16,346 nt of DNA from Atopobiaceae bacterium (GTDB taxonomy: Bacteria > Actinomycetota > Coriobacteriia > Coriobacteriales > Atopobiaceae). Under the pieces are notes generated by a model. The model made no database searches. It had not been told where the DNA came from and saw only the letters and a list, made by a program, of their open reading frames with translations. The stretch is taken from positions 1 through 16,346 of the forward strand of contig JAFUBJ010000380.1 of the NCBI GenBank assembly GCA_017460265.1, in the 5' to 3' direction. A program made the translations under genes and the position numbers. This document shows positions 1-7,515 of the stretch, piece by piece (positions within the stretch are counted from its first letter, which is position 1; every line of letters begins with the position of its first letter).

Positions 1-18
1 CCCGGCGTCTCGTTCTAG

Positions 19-3000
19 TTAGGCGCGGTTGCTCTTGTCGACGAGCTCGCGGAGGTAGCCTGCGGCGGCGTCGAGGTCGGCCTGCTTGGCCCTCCAGTTC
101 CAGTTGCCCGAGGCGACGCCCGGAACGTTCATGCGCGACTCGTTGTCGAGCAGCAGCACGTCCTGGAGCGGGAGCACCGCGAGGTCGCAGTCGCTTGCGA
201 GGACGCGGTCGTTCAGGCGCTTGCCCAGCTCGGTGGCATCCCACTCGTTCAGGCCGAAGTGGTTCTCGCACCAGCCGACCACGGTCTGCGTGTCGTGCGT
301 GCCCGTGAAGGCGCAGGTACCCGGGTTGGGATGGAAGCCCTCGCGCACGTCCTCGTCCACGAACTGGATGACGCTCATGCCCGGGGCGCCCGTCGCGGCA
401 ACCAGCGCGCGCACGGCAGGCGTCACGGTGCCCAGGTCCTCGGCGATGATGGGCAGGTTGCCAAAGCGCTCGTACGCCTCGCGGAAGAGGTCCACGCCCG
501 GCCCGAAGCGCCAGGAGCCCTGCAGCGCCGTCTTGCCCTTGGGGATGGAGTAGAACGAGGAGAAGCCCAGGAAGTGGTCGAGGCGGACGTAGTCGTACAG
601 CTCGAACATGCGCTCAAAGCGCGACATCCACCAGTCGTACCCGCGGTCCTTGAGCACGTCCCACTTGAAGGTCGGGTTGCCCCAGAGCTGGCCCTCGGGG
701 CCGAGCGGATCAGGCGGAGCGCCCGCCTGGGAGACGACGTTGCCATCCTTGTCCAGGGCAAAGATGTCGCGGTACGCCCACACGTCGGCCGAGTCGCTCG
801 AGACGTACATGGGCATGTCGCCTACGATCTTCACGCCGCGACGGTTGGCATAGGAGCGCAGGCTGTCCCACTGCACCTGGAAGGCGTACTGGATGCGCTT
901 GTTGTGCTCGATTCCCTCCGCCAGCTCCTTGTCGCGCGAGAGCGAGGGGCTGTACGTCCAGTACTTCTCCGGCCACGTCTGCCAGGCCTCGTCGCCCAGC
1001 AGGTCCTTGATGGCGCGGAAGGTCGCGTAGGGCGTCAGCCACTCGTCATGCTTCTTGCAGAACTTCTTGTACTTGGGCTCCTTGGCAAGGTTCTCCAGGT
1101 AGGCTTCCTTGTCCTTGGGCCAGTCGACGAGCTCGGGGTTGCCTGCGAAGGCGGAGAGGCCCGCATACGGGGAGCCCCATTGGTCGCAGGGGTTGACCGG
1201 CAGGATCTGCCAGTACTTGACGCCCGCGTCGGCCAGCCAGTCGACAAAGCGCTTTGACGGGTCGCAGAGTACGCCCGGCTTGTCGCCGTTGGGGACGCTC
1301 GTGATATGGGCGAGCACGCCCATGCCCCGCTCGATGGGGGCCTGCAGGCGCTCCTGCTTGTGGAAGTACAGCACGCAGGTGCCGAGCGGCCACATGAAGA
1401 TCTCTGCCTGGTCATCCACGACCTTGACGGGGCGCCCGGAGATGATGTCAGAAACGGCCTCGTCGCGCATGGGCACGCGTACCGTGTGCGAGTTGGAGAG
1501 GCTGCGGTTGATGAGGACGCAGGCATAGCTCTTGCCGTCATGGCGCCAGTAGCCGAAGACGTCCTCGTTGAGGGCGAAGGGACGGAACACGCCGTTGGTG
1601 AAGACGGGAAGCGCCTTGCGCACGGCGATGGCGTTGCGGTAGATGGTCGTGCAGTTGGTGTCTTCCCTGCCCCAGGGGAACGGCCCGCGGTTGTACGGGT
1701 CCGCATAGCCCTCCATACCCGCCTCGTCACCGTAGTAGATGCACGGCACGCCGGGAAGAGTCATCTGCATGAGGGCGGCCACCCACAGGCGGCTCACCGC
1801 TAGGGAGTGATGGTCCTTGTCCAGGCGGAACGCCGCCTTCTGCTCCTCGCCCAGGGTGCTGCGGTGCGGGGAGTTGCCCAGGATGTTCATGAGGCGCACA
1901 CGGTCGTGGCTGCCCAGGAGGTTCAGCGTGGAGCGGAACGCCTCCCCGGGGTAGTTCTCGCACAGTTGCTCGAGCGCGTCTGCCAGCGTCTGGGCCGCGA
2001 TCTTGTCGGTGAGATAGTCGAGGACCGCGTGGCGCAGCGGGTAGTTCATGACGCCGTCAAGCTCATGGCCGTGGAAGTACTTGCGCAGGCGCCCATAGGC
2101 GACCTTGGTCGTCGCGTCCTCCCACACCTCGCCGATGAGCAGCGCGTGGGGGTTCTCCTTCAGCTCAGCCGCCTTGATCTCGGCGATGAAGTCGTCTGGC
2201 AGCTCGTCTGCCACGTCGAGACGCCAGCCGCGCGCGCCGGCACGCAGCCACTTGCGGACCACGCCGTCCTCGCCGCAGATCAGCTCGCGGTACTCGGGGT
2301 TCTCCTCGTTGAGGTCGGGCAGGGCGTCGACGCCCCACCAGCAGCTGTAGGTGCCGTCATCGCAGAGCTTGAACCAGTCGCGGTACGGCGAGTCAGGGCT
2401 CTGGAAGGCACCCACGCTGTCGTAGTTGCCCAGACGGTTGAAGTAGATCGAGTCGGAGCCGGTGTGGTTGAACACGCCGTCCAGGATGATGGAGATGCCG
2501 CGGTCGCGAGCCTCCTCGCACAGGCGCGCAAAGCTCTCCTCGTCGCCGAGCATCGGGTCGATCTGCATGTAGTTGCCCGTGTCGTAGCGGTGGTTGGACT
2601 GCGCCTCGAAGATCGGGTTGAGGTACAGGACCGTCACGCCCAGGCCCTGCAGGTAGTCCAGATGCTCGCGGATGCCCTCGAGCGTCCCGCCATAGAACTC
2701 CCACTCGGCGATGCTGCCGTCCTCGGCGCGCTTGTAGGTCGGGGTCTCGTACCAGTCGTCAACGAGTCGACGCTTGGGTCCGTTGGGATGAAGCTTGAGG
2801 GCCGCCGCCGTGCGCTCCTCCCAGTCCGTGCCGCGGGCAAAGCGGTCCGGGAAGATCTGGTACACGATGCCTTCCTTGTACCACTCGGGGAAGAACGAGC
2901 GAATCAGCTCGTAGCAGGTGATCTGGAACGAAGGCGGCTCGCCGAGGGCAAAGCAGCCCTCGCCCGTCATGCACTCCGGGTTGGCCCCGTAGCGCCAGAC

Positions 3001-3270
3001 ATCCCCGTTCTCTGCGGTGATGTTGAAGCTGTACCAGATGATCTGGGACTTGCTGGGGGTGAAGTTGGCGGTGAAGCGAACCGCGTCACCTTGGGGGGCA
3101 GGCTCCATGTCGATGAGGGTCTCGCCCTCTTCGTCGATCCAAATACGCAGCTGCGCCGTGGCATTGGGCTCGTCCCACACGTCGATCCGCAGGGTCACCG
3201 GCGTGCCCACGCGGGCGGCGCCAAAGGGATCGCGGTACTCGAGGGACGAGGTTACGTGCTTTGCTCTCAC
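19..3270 (-). CDS. malQ: GH13 amylase/pullulanase-type enzyme fused to GH77 4-alpha-glucanotransferase (MalQ)
   Basis: Bifunctional maltodextrin enzyme of 1083 residues, inferred to act on glycogen breakdown products in the cytoplasm. Residues about 1-115 resemble the N-terminal beta domain of neopullulanases. A GH13 barrel follows from about 128, with region I DGVFNHTG, nucleophile D352 in GWRLDVADEL, acid E381 in GEVWED and D456 in LLGSHDR; the pattern recalls neopullulanase/amylopullulanase subfamilies. After a linker, GH77 starts near residue 650, with GDMPMYV, nucleophile D898 in RLDHF, acid E944 in AEDLGT and D993 in GTHDTQT. Both halves keep all three catalytic carboxylates. I chose GTG at 3270: it has GAGG four bases upstream and lies beyond a leader hairpin. 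ATG at 3291 (end of a hairpin arm) and ATG at 3306 are alternatives. The open frame runs back to 3681, but that would overlap glgA. Family calls are firm; exact substrate specificity is inferred. Confidence 0.93.
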   Translation of the reverse strand: MRAKHVTSSLEYRDPFGAARVGTPVTLRIDVWDEPNATAQLRIWIDEEGETLIDMEPAPQGDAVRFTANFTPSKSQIIWYSFNITAENGDVWRYGANPECMTGEGCFALGEPPSFQITCYELIRSFFPEWYKEGIVYQIFPDRFARGTDWEERTAAALKLHPNGPKRRLVDDWYETPTYKRAEDGSIAEWEFYGGTLEGIREHLDYLQGLGVTVLYLNPIFEAQSNHRYDTGNYMQIDPMLGDEESFARLCEEARDRGISIILDGVFNHTGSDSIYFNRLGNYDSVGAFQSPDSPYRDWFKLCDDGTYSCWWGVDALPDLNEENPEYRELICGEDGVVRKWLRAGARGWRLDVADELPDDFIAEIKAAELKENPHALLIGEVWEDATTKVAYGRLRKYFHGHELDGVMNYPLRHAVLDYLTDKIAAQTLADALEQLCENYPGEAFRSTLNLLGSHDRVRLMNILGNSPHRSTLGEEQKAAFRLDKDHHSLAVSRLWVAALMQMTLPGVPCIYYGDEAGMEGYADPYNRGPFPWGREDTNCTTIYRNAIAVRKALPVFTNGVFRPFALNEDVFGYWRHDGKSYACVLINRSLSNSHTVRVPMRDEAVSDIISGRPVKVVDDQAEIFMWPLGTCVLYFHKQERLQAPIERGMGVLAHITSVPNGDKPGVLCDPSKRFVDWLADAGVKYWQILPVNPCDQWGSPYAGLSAFAGNPELVDWPKDKEAYLENLAKEPKYKKFCKKHDEWLTPYATFRAIKDLLGDEAWQTWPEKYWTYSPSLSRDKELAEGIEHNKRIQYAFQVQWDSLRSYANRRGVKIVGDMPMYVSSDSADVWAYRDIFALDKDGNVVSQAGAPPDPLGPEGQLWGNPTFKWDVLKDRGYDWWMSRFERMFELYDYVRLDHFLGFSSFYSIPKGKTALQGSWRFGPGVDLFREAYERFGNLPIIAEDLGTVTPAVRALVAATGAPGMSVIQFVDEDVREGFHPNPGTCAFTGTHDTQTVVGWCENHFGLNEWDATELGKRLNDRVLASDCDLAVLPLQDVLLLDNESRMNVPGVASGNWNWRAKQADLDAAAGYLRELVDKSNRA

Positions 3271-3288
3271 GATGCCTCGTTTCTGGAG

Positions 3289-3322
3289 CATCCGTCGCGC
3301 AAACATGCTGAGGCGACGGATG
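3289..3322 (-). promoter_or_regulatory. Leader hairpin of the GH13-GH77 gene
   Basis: Perfect 10-bp inverted repeat CATCCGTCGC/GCGACGGATG with a 14-nt loop. It lies between the predicted transcription start and the chosen GTG codon. The 3' arm ends in the ATG at 3291, so that ATG would be base-paired in the mRNA. It has no U-tract and is not an intrinsic terminator. Confidence 0.4.
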
Positions 3323-3323
3323 G

Positions 3324-3346
3324 ATGATATGGCGCAGCATATCATA
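3324..3346 (-). promoter_or_regulatory. Extended -10 promoter overlapping a palindromic operator-like site
   Basis: On the minus strand the bases TGC directly precede TATGAT (3346-3341), giving an extended -10 box. No good -35 is visible at 16-18 bp. A perfect inverted repeat with arms ATGATATG and CATATCAT and a 6-nt spacer (3324-3345) covers the -10 box and the likely start site. This layout suits a repressor that blocks the fusion gene. The regulator is not in the window, and its family (LacI/MalR type is one option) is a guess. Confidence 0.5.
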
Positions 3347-3420
3347 GCAGTAGCGATGCGCAAACGTGACGCAATTGTGAACTGTCTCAGACACACCATT
3401 ACCCCAAAAGGCGTCGCCCC

Positions 3421-3451
3421 TGACTCGGAAGGGATACTCCCCTTTGAGTCA
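3421..3451. repeat. Interrupted inverted repeat between glgA and the fusion gene
   Basis: Outer arms TGACTC/GAGTCA enclose inner arms that also pair (AAGGG/CCCTT). Neither strand has a clear U-tract after it. It lies between the glgA terminator and the downstream promoter, about 75 bp upstream of the -10 box. A second small palindrome, TGTCTCAGACA, occurs at 3383-3393. Function unknown; a distal operator or a readthrough-RNA hairpin are possible. Confidence 0.35.
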
Positions 3452-3499
3452 GTCACAACAGCACGCAGGTGTCTCACCCCTTTGTGCGGTAGCGAGAGC

Positions 3500-3531
3500 A
3501 AAAGGAGGGGCCGCCCCGAAGGACGGCCCCT
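3500..3531 (-). terminator. Intrinsic terminator of the glgC-glgD-glgA operon
   Basis: An 8-bp GC-rich stem, AGGGGCCG/CGGCCCCT (3506-3513 and 3524-3531), with a 10-nt loop. On the minus strand it is followed after a few bases by TTTT (3503-3500). It lies 24 bp past the glgA stop codon. Confidence 0.75.
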
Positions 3532-3554
3532 GCAAAACCCTTGTGCGTCAGGTG

Positions 3555-5051
3555 CTAGTCGCGACGCTTGTTGTAGCGGATGATCTCCGGATGCAGCCTG
3601 TGATAGCAGTCCAGGTAGTCGTTGGCGGCACGCTTCCAAGAGAAGTCGGCGGCCATGGCCTGCTTTTGGATCTGCTCCCACGCCTTCTTGTCGGTCCAGA
3701 AGATCTCGCAGGCGTTGAGCAGGCAGTTTGCCATCTCGTCTGCGTTCATGTTGGCAAAGCTGAAGCCCGTGCCCTCACCGGTGTACTGGTTGTAGGCGTC
3801 GACGGAGTCCTTCAGGCCGCCCGTCTCGCGGACGACGGGAAGCGTGCCGTAGCGCATGGCGATCATCTGGGAGAGGCCGCAAGGCTCAAACTCCGACGGC
3901 ATGAGCAGCAGGTCGCCGCCCGCATACATGCGGTGGCTCAGCGCGTTGTCAAACGCGATGCGCGCGCACATCTTGTCGCCGTAGACGGAGTCGAAGTAGC
4001 GGAACGCCTCTTCCTGGTCGGCGTCGCCGGTGCCCAGGATGGCAACCTGCACGCCGCGCTCCATGAGCTGGCCCATGGCGTAGCGGACGAGGCCGAGGCC
4101 CTTCTGGTTGGTCAGGCGGCCGATCATGACCACGAGCGGACGCTCGGGATCCTGCGCCAGGCCAAGCTCCTCCTGTAGGAGACGCTTGTTCTCGGCCTTG
4201 GCGGAGAGGTCCTTGGCATCGTAGTTGTGGGCGATGAACTTGTCCGTCTTGGGGTTCCAGTCAACGGTGTCGATGCCGTTGAGGATGCCTACCAGCACGT
4301 CCGCGCGACGACGGAAGATCGGGTCCATCCCCTCGCCAAAGAACGGCATCTGCAGCTCGCCCGCGTAGGTCGGGCTGACCGTGGTGATGAGGTCGGAGTA
4401 GCAGAGGGCGCCCTTCATGTAGTTGATGGAGTTGCTGTCGCAGTAGAGCTGGTCGACGGCGGCCGGGATGTTCTCGAGTCCGAGGACGTCGGAGAGCACC
4501 TTGTCAGAGTACTGGCCCTGGAACTTCACGTTGTGGACCGTGAACATGACCTTGACGTTCTGGCACGCCGGGATCTCGCGGTAGAACTCGCGCAGGAAGA
4601 CGGGAACCAAAGCCGTCTGCCAGTCGTTGCAATGCACGACGTCGCACTCGAGCTCGGGAACGCGGCTGATCGCCTCGCAGATGGCCTTGCTGAAGAAGGC
4701 GTAGCGCTCGCCGTCGTCAAAGTAGCCGTAGATGCTACCGTCACGCTTGAAATACGCCTCGTTGTCGACGAAGTAGAAGTCGACGCCGTTGAAGGTCAGC
4801 TTCTCGATGCCGCAATAGACGTTGCGCCAAGCAAGGGGCACGTAGAAGTCGGCGACGTGCTCCATCTTCTCCTGGTACTCCCAGGGGATGCTGCCATACT
4901 TGGGCATGATGACGGCAACCTTGGCGCCAGCATGCTTGAGCGAGCGCGGCAGGGAGCCCGCGACGTCAGCGAGACCACCCGTCTTGATGAAGGGCACCGC
5001 CTCGGACGCGGCAAAGAGGACCTTGATCTTTCTTCTAACCCTGTCAGCCAT
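3555..5051 (-). CDS. glgA: Glycogen synthase, ADP-glucose dependent (GT5)
   Basis: Transfers glucose from ADP-glucose to the non-reducing end of alpha-1,4-glucan. It has 498 residues, normal for bacterial GlgA. The N-terminal GT5 domain opens with a short strand and KTGGLADVAGSLP (K23 on), the ADP-glucose binding motif. VHCNDWQTALVP and TVHNVKFQG follow. The C-terminal Rossmann domain carries GRLTNQKG and SEFEPCGLSQ (E387 and E389, the paired acidic positions of retaining glycosyltransferases), then ETGGLKDSV. The ATG start places the conserved FAASEAVPF motif at the usual distance; a weak AAGGCGG lies about 9 nt upstream. It starts 25 nt after the glgD stop and is the last gene of the glgC-glgD-glgA operon. 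Confidence 0.97.
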   Translation of the reverse strand: MADRVRRKIKVLFAASEAVPFIKTGGLADVAGSLPRSLKHAGAKVAVIMPKYGSIPWEYQEKMEHVADFYVPLAWRNVYCGIEKLTFNGVDFYFVDNEAYFKRDGSIYGYFDDGERYAFFSKAICEAISRVPELECDVVHCNDWQTALVPVFLREFYREIPACQNVKVMFTVHNVKFQGQYSDKVLSDVLGLENIPAAVDQLYCDSNSINYMKGALCYSDLITTVSPTYAGELQMPFFGEGMDPIFRRRADVLVGILNGIDTVDWNPKTDKFIAHNYDAKDLSAKAENKRLLQEELGLAQDPERPLVVMIGRLTNQKGLGLVRYAMGQLMERGVQVAILGTGDADQEEAFRYFDSVYGDKMCARIAFDNALSHRMYAGGDLLLMPSEFEPCGLSQMIAMRYGTLPVVRETGGLKDSVDAYNQYTGEGTGFSFANMNADEMANCLLNACEIFWTDKKAWEQIQKQAMAADFSWKRAANDYLDCYHRLHPEIIRYNKRRD

Positions 5052-5076
5052 GATGTGTTTCCGCCTTGTCTTTGCG

Positions 5077-6165
5077 TTAGTTCTTCTTTACGTAGAGGAT
5101 GTCACCATCGGTTCCACGCAGCTCGGTGCCAGCGGGGATGACGTTGTTCTTGTCGATGATGGCGTTCTCGATCTGAGCGCCGGCCTTGACGACGACACCC
5201 TGCATCAGGATGGAGTGACGCACGGACGCGCCCTCCTCGACGATGACGCTGCGGCCAAGCACGGAAGACTGGACGGCGCCGTAGATGCGGCTGCCGGAGG
5301 CGACGAGGGCGTTGGAGACCTTCGCGCCCGGCTCGTACTTTGCCGGCGGGTTGTCGTGGGCCTTGGTCTTGACGGGACGGGAGTCCGCAAGCTCGGTCAG
5401 CACGTCGGGATCAAGCAGGTCCATGTTGGCCGTGAAGTAGGAATCCTTGTCGAAGATCGGCTTCATGTAGCCCTCGAAGTCAATGGCCATCACGCGGAAG
5501 CGGCCAAGCTCGGAGTTGAGGGCCTCGAAGAGGTCGAGGTGGTCGATGGCCGCAAAGGCATCGAGGAGCTCGAGGAGCAGCTCACGCTCGACGACGGCGT
5601 AGTCAAGGAAGACCGTCTCGCCAAACTTGGCGCCCTGCTTCATGCCCTTGACGCGACCGTCCTCGACGTCGAAGGTCACGACGTCGATGTTGCCGTCGCA
5701 CTTGGCCTTCTTGGTGAGCACGGAGATGCTCGCGCCAGACTCCTCATGCTTGGCGATGAGGGCCTTGACGTCCACGTTGCAGACGAAGTTGGCCGTGGAG
5801 AGCACGACGTACTTCTCCTTGTTCTTGATGAAGAACTCCTTGTTCTGGACAAGGTCGCGGATGAGGAAGCGAGCGCCGGTGCGGCTGGTGCCGAAGGCGG
5901 TGCCAGGCATGATGAACAGGCCGCCGTTCTTGCGGTCGAGGTCCCAGTCCTTGCCGGAGCCGACGTGGTCGACCAGCGAACGGTAGTTGGTGGGCATAAT
6001 CATGCCGACGCTGCGAATGCCCGCGTTGACCATGTTGGAGAGCGCGAAGTCGACAAGACGATAGCGGCCCAGATAGGGCATGGAGGCCACGGGACGGCCG
6101 GAGAAGACGTCGTCCTTGGAGGCCGTGGTGTAGTTTGCGGTGATAAGACCGATTGCCTTGGGCAT
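5077..6165 (-). CDS. glgD: Glucose-1-phosphate adenylyltransferase regulatory subunit
   Basis: A 362-residue paralogue of GlgC with the same plan: an N-terminal nucleotidyltransferase domain (about 1-250) and a C-terminal left-handed beta-helix of hexapeptide repeats (about 275-350). It lacks the glycine-rich GGxGxRL catalytic loop; the matching place reads GLITANYTTASKDD. It keeps the structural stretch PYLGRYRLVDFALSN. Known GlgD proteins are nearly inactive alone and activate GlgC in a mixed complex, so that role is inferred here. Its ATG lies 2 nt after the glgC stop, with GGGGGAG inside the glgC 3' end, which implies coupled translation and matched subunit amounts. Confidence 0.93.
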   Translation of the reverse strand: MPKAIGLITANYTTASKDDVFSGRPVASMPYLGRYRLVDFALSNMVNAGIRSVGMIMPTNYRSLVDHVGSGKDWDLDRKNGGLFIMPGTAFGTSRTGARFLIRDLVQNKEFFIKNKEKYVVLSTANFVCNVDVKALIAKHEESGASISVLTKKAKCDGNIDVVTFDVEDGRVKGMKQGAKFGETVFLDYAVVERELLLELLDAFAAIDHLDLFEALNSELGRFRVMAIDFEGYMKPIFDKDSYFTANMDLLDPDVLTELADSRPVKTKAHDNPPAKYEPGAKVSNALVASGSRIYGAVQSSVLGRSVIVEEGASVRHSILMQGVVVKAGAQIENAIIDKNNVIPAGTELRGTDGDILYVKKN

Positions 6166-6167
6166 GT

Positions 6168-7307
6168 TTACTCCCCCTTCTCAACAATGGCGTCATCGCC
6201 GAGAGTGACGGTATCCTCATCTGCAGCGCCGAAGGTGGCACCAGCGGCCACGCAGGAGCGCTCTGCCATGATCGCGTTGATGACCACGGCACCTTCCTCG
6301 ACGCGCGCGCCGGGGAAGAGGATGGAGTCCTTGACGACGGCGTTCTTGCCGACGTAGACATCAGCGGAGATCACGGAGTGCTCGACCTGGCCAAGGATGG
6401 TGCAGCCGTTGTCGACGAGGGAGTCGTCCACGGAGCCCTTGGGGCCGATGAACGCGGGCGGACGCGTGGAGGAGTTGCTCATGATGGGAGCATCCTGCGC
6501 GAACAGGTCGAACGCAGGCTCGGCGCCCAGCAGCTCCATGTTGGCCTCGTGGAAGGAGGCAACGGTGCCGACGTCGCGCCAGTAGGCCTTGAACTGGTAG
6601 GTGTAGAGGCGCTTGCCGTCGGCGAGCAGCTTCGGGATGATGTCGCCACCAAAGTCGTGGCTGGAGTTGGGATCTTCGGCGTCCTCCTTGAGGGTCTTGA
6701 TGAGGAGGTCGGCGGTGAAGATGTAGATGCCCATGGAGGCAAGGTTGCTCTTGGGCTCCTTCGGCTTCTCGACGAACTCGAGGATGCGGCCCTCGTCGTC
6801 GCAGTTCATGATGCCAAAGCGGGAGGCCTCCTCCCAAGGCACGGGCATGACCGCAACGGTGAGGTCGGCGTTGTTGGCCTTGTGGGTAGCCAGCATGTCC
6901 TCATAGTCCATGCGATAGAGCTGGTCGCCGGAGAGGATCAGGATGTACTCGGGATCCTGCATCTCCAGGTAGCCAATGTTCTGGGTGATAGCGTCGGCCG
7001 TACCCGCATACCAGGCGCCGCCCGTCTGGGTGGCGTAGGGCGGAAGGATGGCCACGCCGCCGTCGCGCTCGTCCAGGTTCCAGGCCTCGCCCGTTCCCAG
7101 ATACGCGTGCAGCAGATACGGGCGATACTGGGTGAGCACGCCCACGGTGCTGATCCCCGAGTTCGCGCAGTTGGAGAGCACGAAGTCGATGATCCTGTAC
7201 TTGCCACCGAACGACACCGCCGGCTTGGCGACCTTACTGGTCAGAACGCCAAGACGTGATCCCTGCCCGCCGGCAAGAAGCATTGCAACGCATTCCTTCT
7301 TCGCCAT
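6168..7307 (-). CDS. glgC: Glucose-1-phosphate adenylyltransferase catalytic subunit
   Basis: Makes ADP-glucose and pyrophosphate from ATP and glucose-1-phosphate, the committed step of bacterial glycogen synthesis. It has 379 residues. The intact loop LLAGGQGSRL (residues 10-19) is followed by KPAVSFGGKYRIIDF, WYAGTADAI, LSGDQLYRMDY, a sugar-phosphate binding FVEKPKEP and HDFGGDIIP. The C-terminal third is a beta-helix of hexapeptide repeats, the oligomerisation and effector region. AAAGGGG lies about 9 nt before the ATG. It is first in the operon with glgD and glgA. No convincing promoter was found in the 200 bp upstream, which also hold a glgP relic. Confidence 0.96.
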   Translation of the reverse strand: MAKKECVAMLLAGGQGSRLGVLTSKVAKPAVSFGGKYRIIDFVLSNCANSGISTVGVLTQYRPYLLHAYLGTGEAWNLDERDGGVAILPPYATQTGGAWYAGTADAITQNIGYLEMQDPEYILILSGDQLYRMDYEDMLATHKANNADLTVAVMPVPWEEASRFGIMNCDDEGRILEFVEKPKEPKSNLASMGIYIFTADLLIKTLKEDAEDPNSSHDFGGDIIPKLLADGKRLYTYQFKAYWRDVGTVASFHEANMELLGAEPAFDLFAQDAPIMSNSSTRPPAFIGPKGSVDDSLVDNGCTILGQVEHSVISADVYVGKNAVVKDSILFPGARVEEGAVVINAIMAERSCVAAGATFGAADEDTVTLGDDAIVEKGE

Positions 7308-7353
7308 AAGCTATTACCCCTTTCGTCTAGGGACCCTTTTTGCAGAACTATCG

Positions 7354-7428
7354 TCAACTATGCCAAATATCCGAGCCACAATCGCCAATGGTTCGGTCAC
7401 GAGAGTAATAACCCGACTTAGCGGTAGT
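7354..7428 (-). pseudogene. Relic of a glycogen phosphorylase C-terminus
   Basis: The minus strand reads 24 codons and a TGA that match the end of the neighbouring glgP in the same frame. It begins TTAKSGYYSRDRTI and ends DIWHS; the intact gene has NTAKSGYFSSDRTI and DIWHSLS. By my count 16 of 24 residues agree, and about three quarters of the bases agree over some 65 nt, with many differences at third positions. No start or upstream coding remains: the glgP terminator lies immediately before it. It is best read as the last piece of a duplicated and mostly deleted glgP gene. It occupies the leader/promoter region of glgC and may have been kept as part of it. Confidence 0.7.
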
Positions 7429-7457
7429 CACCTGTGCGCGGCGGGACCGGGCGCATG

Positions 7458-7489
7458 AAAAAAGGGACGCCCCTTTTCGGGACGTCCCT
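7458..7489 (-). terminator. Intrinsic terminator of glgP
   Basis: Stem AGGGACG/CGTCCCT (7463-7469 and 7483-7489) extended inward by CCC/GGG after one mismatch, with a TTTTC/GAAAA loop. On the minus strand it is followed directly by six T residues (7463-7458). It starts 26 bp after the glgP stop, so glgP ends separately from the downstream glgC operon. Confidence 0.9.
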
Positions 7490-7515
7490 CGGCGTTGCAA
7501 GCAGTGGTGCGGGAC

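Noticed and set aside
3271..3681. N-terminal extension of the GH13-GH77 protein
   Set aside because: The open frame continues upstream but crosses the glgA terminator and coding end, has no family similarity, and precedes the likely promoter.
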